Positions 50,207 through 61,229 of a DNA stretch of 64,000 bases are shown in pieces (within the stretch, counting starts at the first letter, position 1; each line of letters opens with the position of its first letter). A program made the translations under genes and the position numbers. This stretch comes from Fasciolopsis buskii (taxonomy: Eukaryota; Platyhelminthes; Trematoda; Plagiorchiida; Fasciolidae). Location of the stretch: positions 165,232 through 229,231 of the forward strand of contig LUCM01001884.1 in NCBI GenBank assembly GCA_008360955.1, in the 5' to 3' direction. The notes below the pieces were generated by a model that saw only the letters and a program-made list of their open reading frames with translations, made no database searches and was not told the origin of the DNA.

Positions 50207-50354
50207 CTGACATGTAACTATAGGCGCAATTATTGAGAATCTTTATGCGGATTAATGCTATTTCTCCAAATCGCACAGGTAGGATTCCATTCTCATAATC
50301 AATTCTCAGTTTATAAAAATCTCACTCTATCTCTTCGCTCCGAATGTGTCGGTT

Positions 50355-50480
50355 GATCTAACTTCCAGTGCCATCGGTCATTCTGTCTCCTGAAGGTCGT
50401 TAAGCCCGGGAATCGAGAGCGCGCAGTAAAGCTGGATCTAATTCAAAAATAAACAGCAGTACAGTTGGATGGTTCTTTGT
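50355..50480 (+). mobile_element. Decayed SINE-like copy (family B)
   Basis: Resembles 10515-10655 in order: CCTGAAGGTCGTTAAGCCCGG for the region before the B-box, CGAGAGCGCGCAGTAAAGCTG for the first tail stem, and AAACAGCAGTACAGT identical for 15 bases. The A-box and B-box are degenerate. Limits uncertain. Confidence 0.4.
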
Positions 50481-51978
50481 TCGTCAACAACAACCAATTA
50501 ACTTAGTCTAGCCTATCCCTCTTGTCTACATACTCGTCGAACTAACGGCATGTCTCCTGAGACTAAAGGGGAATTTAACCAGGACTTGTTACTAGAACTT
50601 CAACCTACGCCTTCAATGGAAGTTGTGGTTGCTCCTGGAACATTCAGTCTTCAAAAAGGCTGTTTAATTGAGAACAATGAGTCCTGTTAGCTGGCCCTGC
50701 CAATTTAATTGATAACGATTACCTTCTCACTCAGATCCATTCAGATCACAGACTATCTTGATGAACACAAATTTCATTATAAAAAGCAGAGGTCGGTTCA
50801 ACTAGGGAGCTTCTTCGTCTTTCTTTTGTTCGACTCCGATTGACTAAGTTATACCCGGTAGCAGGTAGCGCTGATCAGTTGCAAGGCTCCCGTCATTCTG
50901 GTCCTCGCTTGTTAACTCCGATAAAGTCTTAGTGTCTCTGTTTAAATTTGATTGACCCCACCCTGGCCAGGCAACCACCCACAGTTGCATTGAGAGAATA
51001 ATTATTAGTGGGAATTTTAGTCTCAACCAAATAGCCAGGATAAGAGTGAACATTATGAAATCAATGGACAAATGCAGATACTACGCGAGATTCTGGGTCA
51101 CATGGGTCCCATAAGCAGTGGGCATCCTCGATCGCATTACCTGTTCGATGCTCGCAGATCCGTCCACTCTGGTACCACACATAACTAAGATTCGTAAATC
51201 TTTACGTCAGCTGGTCATGAGTTTGATTAATGACTGCGGACAACGGTAGGCAGAAAAATGTGGGGAAATGAGGAAAGCTGCTACTGTTGGTGTTGACCTC
51301 AACTTCTGTCAACTGATTAGGTTTATTGGTTTACGAATTCAGGTCCGTGGGAAGTTATTAGGAAATCTGACTGCCCATTGTTTTATTCTCATCAACCTTG
51401 TATAGATCGTTGGGGAGATCTCTTCATGGAGCAATTCGTTTTTCTAACAATCACAATAAACCTTTCACTTTTATCTGACAGGGAACAGGTGCGAACACGT
51501 ACATATACAAATACATATCAAGTACCACCGCTAAAAAGATTACTGTTTCAAGATGATAATTTATAAAGGAAAATAAGGACGGCAGACCGAAATGGCTGTC
51601 ACCATTTCTTTTCTTGGGTAGTACCATAATTTCGGCATCGGGGTAGACGAGACCCACTGAATCAACCTAAAAAAGTGCATCTTCCAAAGGATTACATTTA
51701 ATGGGCGGTTACACTGATTATAAGAAAGGTGACAGATTTTCCCGTGAAAATCGTGGAAGCTTTAGTTCAGGAGGTTCTCATCCAAAGTGTTTGACGGAAT
51801 TATTATTCACCGGCGATTTAGTACTTGCAAAAGTGCCCGTAAGACAGCCAAACAGACCTTCGACCTGGCCAGGGTTGTACTAACCTCGTTTTTCCAATCC
51901 AGATTACTTGCTAAGAGCCAACGACCGTCGTTTTCCTAAAATCGACATTCGAGTCAGACAGATATTGAATTCTTCAGG

Positions 51979-52690
51979 ACTCCTCGTCCCTGACAGTTTG
52001 CTCATGTTGGCCGGCAAACAAACGTAGTTAATAGCTTCAAGTATGATCATACCTGCCAGTGGTTTTGGGCAGGAGGTCACATCACGAATTGCGAAAGCCA
52101 GAGGAGTTTTTGCCAACTTACTTTACTTGTGGCATGGCCATGGCATCCGGCCTTCCCTCAAGAGAAGGGTTTACAATGCCACAGTTCGTAATGTTTTAAC
52201 TTACGGTTGCGAGAGTTATTCTATCTGCATTGTGGATGTCCAGCTACTTTTTGAGTTCGACCATCTATGTGTCCGAAGCATTGCTCGAGTATGTTGCAAG
52301 TATCGGGTGAGCAACGAGGAGGTGCACTGTCATGTGTCGGATGCAGACAGTTGTCCTATGAATGAGTTAATCGCTCTACATCGCTTTCTGTAGCTTGGAC
52401 ACATTGCGTATGCCTACTCATCGTCTACCTTTTCATGCTCATTCTGCACATCCTGGGCAAGGCTGAAAGAAGCGACGCGGCGGCTAGGCTATTACTTGGA
52501 GTAAAGATATGGGAAAGTTAGTTTCGATTTTGGCCTCGTTTGGTAATTCTCGCCTACGTGGTTGGGTCAAAGAAATGAGGATCGTTTTTGGTTGGAAACG
52601 CTGACAGATATGCTTCGGAACCAAAAACCGCATCGCAAATACTATACTGCCTGTCTGTGGAAGTCGTTTCCTTTAAAAAATCGGAAAGCA
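51979..52690 (+). pseudogene. Decayed non-LTR retrotransposon, RT C-terminal end
   Basis: The frame 52043-52393 reads EVTSRIAKARGVFANLLYLW, RVYNATVRNVLTYGCESY and FDHLCVRSIARVCCKYRVSN, the standard end of reverse transcriptases of endonuclease/RT-type LINEs, common in trematodes. Just upstream, in other frames, LLMLAGK and VNSFKY match the segment that normally precedes it, so frameshifts and a stop separate them. A stop follows HRFL (the family continues WLGH), and further down WLETLTDMLRNQKPHRKYYT matches the family's conserved end. The catalytic RT core and endonuclease are absent, so this is a dead, 5'-truncated copy. Confidence 0.85.
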
Positions 52691-52759
52691 ACCAAAATTC
52701 ACAAGGCGAGGTTGTTGAAAACAGGAAAAACAATTGATTTTTACTGGTAACTTTTTATC

Positions 52760-55700
52760 ACTCTTCCTTTTTATTCACTTCCTGTAGAATTCTATTTACA
52801 TGTTATTGTTTTGGCACCGTATTTGTTTTCAAGCTTTTACGGAATTAGCCCAATGTTTCAATGAGAATAGTAAAACCGATATTCGCTCAGACACGGTATT
52901 AACCTTTTTGAAGATATATGGACCATATTGTTCTTTTCTGTGGAGGTGATGTTAAATAGTTTCGTTTTTTTGTATTGTTTGACCGACAGTGCATGTATGC
53001 TTGGCAATTCCTTTGCACTTTCAAAATGTGAACTGCTATTGTTAGAATGGATTGCCCTAGAAGCCGAACCTTTTCCGTCTATAGGAGTTGTGGAATGAAT
53101 TATGTCCAAATACGCGATCGTAGTTCGGATGAAATGTTCTGGCATGTGCAGAAGCCTCTATCAGAATTTACAAATGTGAATTCTGCGGATATGGACTGAC
53201 ATTCGCTTGCTGATCAAAGTTAGAGTGAACGCGGCACTGGCACGATCTACTTCGACCTGCCGCCCAGCGAGATGGCCGTGGCGAACAGGAGTGCAATCAG
53301 GTTTGGTGTTTGAGCACCAGTACCGTAGAGGTATACGTGAAGTTTTGTAGGACAAACGTTCCAGCAATCCTGAGGTTAGACATCGATATTAGTTGAGTTT
53401 GTAGAACTGACAGACTAGACGAGTTTACGCGGCTGAGTTAAGTCTTGATCATTCCCGTATCTCCTCTCTGCATGTTGCTTTCAATAGATGAGAGGTGAAC
53501 AATCGAAGGCTGGTCACTGTTATATGTTGGTCAGGGTTAACCTGCTTTATTCCTCCAGCAGGTTGACAGTCATTCGATACCCCCTGCTTCTTACATTCTT
53601 GTGTAACACCACTAGATTTCAGTCAGCCAAAATGAGACAGGTAAGCCAATATTTCATCAAAAAATGTGCAGTCCTGCTTTTTCTAGGAATTTTTCTGAAG
53701 AGCGACTTGTATTGAGTTGGCGAGCCATCAGGCTATGCCACTTTGGATGTAGACATTCTCAAGAAGATCGCCAGGGTAGCTAACTCACAGAAGCTGCTCG
53801 TTAAGAATATTTTCTTAATGAAACCACCAAGATCGCCACCACTGCATGACCTAACAGTCGGCGTATTAATTTTATCGTCCACCGCAGGCAGGGACGTTTT
53901 GAAGTTTTTATAAACAAATTAATCTTCAAACGTTTCGAAGTTCCAGAATCCACCATCAACCTGATTTGCACGGCAAATCAAACCCTCAGATGTCCCTCTG
54001 ATGTCACAAGGGTAATGCAATAGCATCGTTTCGATGTATATTATTAACCTTTTACGGTAGATTTCTGCATTTGCGAGCACCGAGTAGCGAAGTCAAACTT
54101 ATACGGACATCAAAACGCATGATCCGAGTTTGCAGCTATAAGGAATATATTACAGCTTCCATATAGCTTGTGGGCTTCGCGAATGACGGAGAGATGGGAA
54201 GCCAACTATTTTAAATTTGAAATCAAAAGGAGAAAATATTTTGGGAGGAATGACTTGAAAACATTATATACTAGAACGTTAAATGTGGACTATGCGTTCA
54301 ACCACAGTGTCATAGCTAACCAAAATCTTATTTTGCATAGCCGTTATTTTCAAACATCTTGTTGCATTGGGACTGGAGAAGTAGCTGTATTCGGTGTTAG
54401 GGGGAGGTCGATCTATCTCAACTGTCGTTACCTAAAAGAGAAGTCAAACAAGGACACGCAACACCTATTCGTCATAGGAAAATAAAAGAAGCTGAGGTTT
54501 TTCGTTTGGTGGTCCGATAAAAATGTGTGAATTAAACCTCGGGCCTCGATCAATGGGGGATTGTACTGTAGCACTGCTTGGAGAAATTTGGGAAAGCATG
54601 GAGCGACAGTCTAGAATACTTAACTTTTGGACATCTACTAGGGTGCAATATTGGAAAAATTCACATACTATCAAAATGACAACGACTGTAATAGGAGGGC
54701 AGAAAGCAAGTTTCAATTCATTGAACCCAGTGATTGCAAGTTCCTTTGAAATTCTAAATTTCTCAGTTGACAAGAGGTGATATTCCTAAGGATACAAATG
54801 AGTACCTCAAGTAACCATTGAGTCCGGTTACAATCCGAAGGTTAGAGGATACTTCCAGGACAGGATCCCTGCCAGTCTGAAGTTGCCAAAGGTGAAGGTG
54901 CATTTAACACGAAAATTCGAACCCAAGAAATGTCGATCTGAGTAAATCGCGCGGCGCTAGCCTCCCGGCTATTTCCCGTCTAATGCGTACTTCGATGGGA
55001 GTGTTAAGCTGTTTATGCATCCCGCATCATTGCATTTTGGTCGGTGTCGTTAATTTCACAGTTAATCGTATAATAGACATTCAGTGCAAATCGCCACTTC
55101 AGGTCAAATAATGTACCGGAGTTGGGCGAATTTTCAGCTCAAACAAACAAAGTTTGGGACGATTACTTGAGGGAAAGAAAACATAAATACAATGTTTTTG
55201 CAAAGTTAGCCACGTGATAAAGTGGTAGTGAACCAAACTAAGTACCCTTTTCGCTGAAACTCTTCTAATTTAAAAGCTTGTGCATGTAGAACAAAATACG
55301 CTACAAAATATCATACCATTAAATAACGCTTGTTAGTGAGCTGTTGCTAAAATCCCCACAAAACAAGTGATCCTACGCATTGAGAGTAAAGTTTTGGAAT
55401 TTTGACACCAATCAGTCAAAAAATAAGTTCCAAAGATAGGAGGATGGTGCGGCGAAATACTTCATTGCATAGGAGCAATTCATTTTAATTTAACTTGACG
55501 CGGCTTGCTCATCGCGTGCAAATAAAAACGCATAATTCACTCGAACTTGTTCTCCCCGAAAACAGGTTGCTAGAAGAATGTGAAAAAACATCTTCAAAGA
55601 TTTGGCGGCAATTCACCTCGACATGCAGTGGCCGACATTCATTTTCTATGTAAATTGATGAATTTTCCGCCATCGAATGACACGTGTATCTAGGTGATGT

Positions 55701-57984
55701 GGAACACAACCCAAGGCGGAAAAACGAGACAAACTCAGTTGCACGAAATTTGAGCATCGATAAAAAATGAATTTTCACAGCGCTTCCGCACATGCAACAC
55801 GGTGAGTCAGTCATTTGGTACTGGCAAAAACCACGCATGGCTAGTTTGACATCATGAATTTTCTTCCCCTACAAAGCTTGCCACATTGGACCTTCGTTAA
55901 TTTTGCAGCTTGGTTAACGCCCATTGTCATAGTCATGCAATTATGGGCGCATTTGTTTGTCTTCAAAATTTATTTTGATAATTTTAGTGGGACCATCAGA
56001 CCGGTTGAAGATGATTGGAAAAGCTAGTTTGTTGTCACCAAAATCGGGGACAAATGGACAGACTGTTCAAAGATCAAATGTAATTGGGGGAAAATTATTT
56101 CGTTTTATTTTGGTTTAACACTGGCCATGTGACCCTAAGCCCAGACCAGTTTGTGCCACCAAACAACATGGACAGTGCTAGCAGCTGACACTGAAAAGTA
56201 GTGATGTACACGTTTTTTTTAAATGAGAAGGAAGTAACATCCCCAGTCTAACGTGAAATATTCTGGTCCTGATAAGTAGCATCACAGTTCCTCGGTCTAC
56301 AGTCTGAACTAACAGCCTTCATTCTAGTCTTTAAACCGATATCCTGAACACTACTAATCGATCAATGCACAGTTTGTATCTCACGAAAATATTCAGGCAC
56401 TTCCGGTTGTGACAGAAAGCAAGAATCAACAAGCCGGTCGCTACTAATTTAGGCTATCTGGACATTGAGTCGTTGCCAGATGACTTAAACTGGAAACATT
56501 TGGTGATGTGCCATTAAAGAAGCTCATTCATCCCTACTGTTACAGGGTAAGAACAATTCCCCAATATCGTTTTTTCTTAATGTTCTCAAAGTCTATGGTT
56601 AAAGAATTTTGAGCAGTGTTACCAAAGAGATGCAAACAATGCCGGCAACATTAAGTGTCATCCACTAAAGTAGAATCTGAATCGTATGATCCCACTGAAA
56701 ATCGGGAAACCGGATTCCGAGGGAACTACTCATCCCGGTCAATTCAAAACACTTTTTGGTTCAGTGAATGAAAAACCTTTTCGTATTAGACGTTACGCTG
56801 GGGTTGAATAAATGTTGCTTTTGAAATGATGCATTCGCAGTGTTTACAATCATGTAGAAACAAAAGACACTACTGGTTGGTCTGTGTGTTTCAATCAAGC
56901 CTTTCAATCTGAACTGCTTGCCAATGCTCTTTCTGGCTTATGAACCCCGGCAAAAAGAACAATGCCTTCTTAAAATGTCAGTCTAATGCATCCATTTCAA
57001 ATGAAAAAATATCAGGACATCGATTCAAAAAGAACATTAATTTCCAATCTCCAAGAGTGCCAAGGAGGGAATGGAAAGTATACAGAATATTTATTCAGTA
57101 GCTGAAAATAGGTCCTTGGTTGGCAGGAACATGCACCTTTTGCAATTCTTAGCATTCAGTTAATGAAACCGATACACGAACCATGTTTGATGTAGAAGGG
57201 ATTTGAGCTACTTGAATGTGATAAGAAATCGCATTAATGTGCCTTGCTAGAACTTCGGGACACTTATCGGCGACATAATTCACCAAATGATGTTGCTGAT
57301 TTCATGCATCAAAAGCAATCATTCAGGAGCCACTTGACTAGAGGCAATGCGCAATCTGATTTATTCTATAAGTGATAAAAGAGGTGCATAAATCATACGA
57401 ATATTGCATCTTTCTATACGAAAGCACTGTGAGTGTCTGAAAACGGATTCATTTGTGACAGGCAAAGCATCCGCAAATAGATTTTGAATATCTAATGAAC
57501 TCACCAGCTGATATAAGGGATGAGTACAGGTTATTGACGACACAAACAAGCCAAGCTGACTTTAAATAAGATAGTATTATCGGCTTTGCTAAAAGAATAA
57601 CGTAGGATCGTCACCACTAGACAAGTCTTGATCTTGGTTATGGCCACGTTTGACCTATGAGATGTGGGGCTTACACTAAGTGGCACGATGCGAATTGTGA
57701 CTTCCCTTAACTAACCCTACAAATGCAAGCAAGCAATTGCCTAACAGGCGAATTCATGATACGAAAACTCACAGAAGTCTATCACACGATCACAACTATT
57801 TTAACGAGCAGCTATTCCAAAATGTGTTTGTAATTTGAATTTTAACCTAGATTACGCCAAATATGGTCGGATGTTTAGCGTCTCTGTGGTCTATTTTCCT
57901 TGGTTACTAGTATTCTGGATCGAAGCCCGAAAAAGTATCAGGGGATACAATGTGCAAATAAGAAATAATACGAGTTTTCAATGC
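52760..57984. other. No supported gene
   Basis: Five kilobases of short frames. The minus-strand frame 53367-53161 (VRHGHLAGRQVEVDRAS) is locally GC-rich and may be an old repeat. No RNA-gene boxes or acceptor-donor pairs that convinced me. Confidence 0.5.
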
Positions 57985-58118
57985 CAACCAAAACAGGAAG
58001 GGGACCGTGGCCAGCAGAGAGCTGCCAAGTGGGGAAGTTGACCTACGGTGGGAGGATTGGAACCCGCAACCTTTACTTCCAAACGCGAAGAACTTATCCG
58101 CTTGGCCACCGCCGGTCA
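57985..58118 (-). mobile_element. tRNA-derived SINE (family A), 3'-truncated
   Basis: Minus orientation. Head GACCGGCGGTGGCCAAGCGG, B-box GCGGGTTCCAATCC, body TCAACTTCCCCACTTGGCAG and GCTGGCCACGG. It stops after CCCCTTCC, lacking the AATAAAGGAA tail of other copies. Confidence 0.85.
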
Positions 58119-58551
58119 TACGTAGACCAAAAATCACACTATTTGCAAAACATCTGCAATAAGTTAAAGGGAAAAGAGTAGAGTAAAAATTTTTAAACAC
58201 TATGCCGGTATGTGACTGGTTTCTAGTTTTGAACACTTTTAGCATGTAGCTTCTGAAATCACAAAAGTTGGTGCACGTACACTTAGTTTGTGAACTATCG
58301 TGTCCGACATTCAGGGAGTTTGTTAATGCGAATTACGGTGTTGTTTGATTCATTAATAAGTGATCATTTGCATTCGGGTATCACAAAATGGCATCTGATA
58401 AGTGTACTTGAAACAGAAGTCCACAGTATTTACAAAAGAAACCACTTGAGGTGAATTAACCAGCTCATGGCGTGTGAATCACTTGGCATCTCATCCTGTC
58501 GCTTCCGCTATTTTTCACAACTCTCCACACAACTTCCGACGGTTTGCACAG

Positions 58552-58839
58552 CGCAGCCCGTGATCATCCAAACCCTAGCGCAAGTACCCGAACGAGAATC
58601 GAGCTCATCAATCGCCAGCGCAATGACATGCGTGTGTGCCTCCAGACAAGCAGCTGCCCGGTAGGTCTAGACCGACGATTTTGTGTACGAACCGGCGCAA
58701 GGTTGTCCGTCAGCTGTTGCAACAACAGTAACGAAAGGATCACCACCACCTCCGATTTTTCACCACTGAGTGTTCAGGTTAGGTCTTCAATCTTGTGTGT
58801 ATTTATGTGCAGATAAGTGTCCGTATTCTTGATGAGTGA
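58552..58839 (+). CDS. Candidate cysteine-containing terminal exons, unknown product
   Basis: Exon 58552-58777 follows GACGGTTTGCACAG and enters with one base. It has markedly more C/G at third positions than the surroundings. It reads RIELINRQRNDMRVC, then SSCPVGLDRRFCVRTGARLS and VSCCNNSNERITTT, and ends SVQ before GTTAGG in phase 0. The intron is 35 bases (58778-58812, ending ATTTATGTGCAG). The last exon reads ISVRILDE and stops at 58837-58839. The cysteine spacing (C-x5-C-x8-C-x10-CC) suggests a secreted or extracellular module. It slightly recalls the end of Wnt proteins but lacks their conserved final cysteines. The minus strand is also open across this block. A GC-rich stretch at 58.88-59.05 kb (GVINLGPLAWVTWFAAVSDT) could be an alternative downstream exon. 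Confidence 0.35.
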
Positions 58840-60007
58840 CACCCTAATCCCATCTGGAAATAATGACAGGATTGCCTGTCTGCCAACATGTCATCAGCGG
58901 ACCACAATGAGGCTAATACGAAGATGGGAGTGATTAACCTGGGGCCACTAGCCTGGGTGACGTGGTTTGCGGCCGTGTCGGACACGCTCATATGCATTTT
59001 TCCAATCGGTCGCATCCCAGGAAATTTACGAGCTAATGGAGTTAGGTTACAGTTGCAAGTGTACGGCTGTGTGGTTTTGCACGTGCGCGAGTAATGTGCA
59101 AACGATGGTCTGGCCAAGGTAACGTAAGCGGCTCTTCTCGGACTACAGACTTCTGAGGAATGACCTTTCACTGGTCCGTAAGAGACAGACTTCTCAGTAT
59201 AGCCGATGGGTAAGAAAGACAAGTGAAGCGGAATATAAAATCTGACTTTTCTCTTGGCATATCAGCTTATTATTAAAGGATTTGCGAGCGACCACGGTAA
59301 TCTCAAAATCATGCACTACTTATCACTCAGTTTCAGTTTACCCCATATTACCTCAGTGCGGATGATGGAAATGGTGAATGTTTTTCACTCCCAGTTTCGG
59401 TTTGCGCCATATCAATTAGGAAACAAGCTACACTGGTTTGCTCCTATAAAAAACAGCAGAATTTTACATTTGTTTGTACAGCCGACGAAGATGACCAATT
59501 TCAAGTACGCTGGATTTAGATCTGTAGATAAATCTGGACTGACAAGTATTTGTATGCTTCGTGATTCAAGCTAGTGACTTGCGTGGCCCTACGGTTGGCG
59601 AGCGAGAAGCGCAGGTAGCAGGAATCTCATTACCAGCCGAGTGGACGATGACAGGCAAATGCTGCTTTTGTTACTGGAATTTCAACTGCGCTGCCGTAAC
59701 TGAATAGCGTGACTGCACAAAGGCTGATTTCCGTCGAAGAGTCAGTATTCAAGGTGTTGTTTGTACAATGTGCTGCGAATGCACGTATAATGATCGTGTA
59801 TTTGGTGGTAGTTGTCTATTAATTGAGACTACAATCAGCGTGCTTAGTTTTGCTGTTTTAGGGACCCAGCCATCAGCAACCAAGCGTTTATGGGAATAGA
59901 TTGCATTTCAGAATTATTCAGCATATATTATGATTGCCTACTGCGCCGTAGAAAAAAATGAAAACTCTGCACAACTGTTTCAAACTTTTCAGAATGCACC
60001 AGTAACT
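58840..60007. other. No firm gene; open frames on both strands
   Basis: A 139-codon minus frame (59222-58803) and a 68-codon plus frame (58888-59094) overlap. A plus frame at 59254-59574 reads FRFAPYQLGNKLHWFAP. No complete exon could be defined. Confidence 0.4.
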
Positions 60008-60163
60008 GGTGTTGGCCAAATGGAAAAGGTCGTGGCATGTAGACGTGAGAGCTGCGGGTTCGAGTCTTTTCGCCGCTTGAGAGCTTCTTCACCTGGTGGC
60101 CGTCGTAGTCCCCTTCCTGAAAATGATGCACACTACTATTTTATTTATAAGGGAGGTGAATGA
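60008..60163 (+). mobile_element. tRNA-derived SINE (family A)
   Basis: A-box-like TTGGCCAAATGGAAAAGG, B-box GGGTTCGAGTC (60056-60066), body with GGTGGCCGTCGTAGTCCCC, tail GAAAATGATGCACACTA and AAGGGAGG. More diverged than the copy at 36.6 kb. Confidence 0.75.
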
Positions 60164-60598
60164 TCAAGTGGCTATCCATCATCCCCCTGCTAGAGTCTGT
60201 GCCTAAATCTCAGCAGTTTCCTCGGTTGTTTGGTCAAACTGCAGCTAACCCTTCCGTGAATAATTATCACAAATTGATCACTATGTTCGGATTCTATTTA
60301 CGAATGGTTGTGCCTTAAAGATCTCTTTATGGGAGTTGCATACTTGAGCCAACTTCCTTGACCTGGATAAGTTTTTCCTACTTTTTTGGTTAGGGACCCC
60401 CAGGGATGGTTCCTAGAAAGAACAAGTATGCTGTCGTTACTGACCCATCACGACTGTCCCATAAAGGCTAATAGAATATTTATCATATAATACACCTAAA
60501 CAGACAGGTCCGTTGCATGACCGCTGAATTCCATCGAATAATGAAGAATATCGGATGTGAGGTAGTTCAGCGATTAATGCACCAGATCAAGTGCTTTT

Positions 60599-60820
60599 GT
60601 GGATGGATTATATGTTTTTGAATGGTTACAAAAAGCATATGGATCATTAATTTTGGATGGCGGATATAAAAACTTGCCACGCAATGGATACAAAATAGAG
60701 CTATACAACGGAGATTCCGTTGTCGTCTTTGGGCACAGTCCAAATGCACATCAGTTGGGTGAAATTCCATATTTTAGACCGGGATTTCAGAAGTCCAAGA
60801 AGCCGTATACTACGGAATAG
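60599..60820 (+). other. ORF related to the inverted-pair repeat frame
   Basis: A 73-codon open frame ending in TAG. Its central segment LYNGDSVVVFGHSPNAHQLGEI lines up with LYDGTGVEFGGTRSADDQLGEM of the repeat copies at 9.9 and 23.9 kb: L-Y-x-G, V, F-G, A and QLGE coincide with a one-residue gap. The DNA of the last part is also similar. No start or splice context is convincing, so it may be a diverged copy of the same element or an exon of a dispersed family. Confidence 0.35.
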
Positions 60821-61064
60821 ACTTCTTGATTGGTCCACTGGCTAGCGGGATATAAGCAATGGTGAAAGTATGCTCATACTGAGGTCAGAAGGGACAGGTT
60901 TGCTTAATACTGGATTCTTATGCTTATAAAAGGTGCCCAGAGAACACCACAACTAGAACTTCGAAGCTAGAAAGGTAATTATGCAGTTGCTTCAGTTCCA
61001 TAAGACAGAACGAACAGCGACTCAAAAATGAGGGGGCCAGAACGTAGAAATAGGTGTTAATATC

Positions 61065-61229
61065 TGTCGGCAGTGATCAAGCGAATAAAGTCGTGGCATT
61101 TGGACGTGAAGTTCGCGGTTTCAAATCCTCCCAAAGCCTGTCAAATTCCCCATGCAGCAGTCCTCTGTTGACTGCGGACCCACTTCTGACAGTGATGCAC
61201 CATAATTCCATCAATAAAGGAAGTAAAAT
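61065..61229 (+). mobile_element. tRNA-derived SINE (family A)
   Basis: A-box GTGATCAAGCGAATAAAG, B-box CGGTTTCAAATCC (61116-61128), body TCAAATTCCCCATGCAGCAG, tail TCCATCAATAAAGGAAGTAA. Only about 0.9 kb separates it from the 60.0 kb copy in the same orientation. Confidence 0.85.

Noticed and set aside
53161..53367. GC-rich minus-strand frame as an exon
   Set aside because: No donor or acceptor in place and no recognised domain; could be an old repeat.
58552..58777. Similarity to the C-terminal end of Wnt proteins
   Set aside because: The GxxxRxC...CC part fits loosely, but the cysteine spacing is wrong and the obligatory final CxC...CC...C block is not present downstream in a usable frame.
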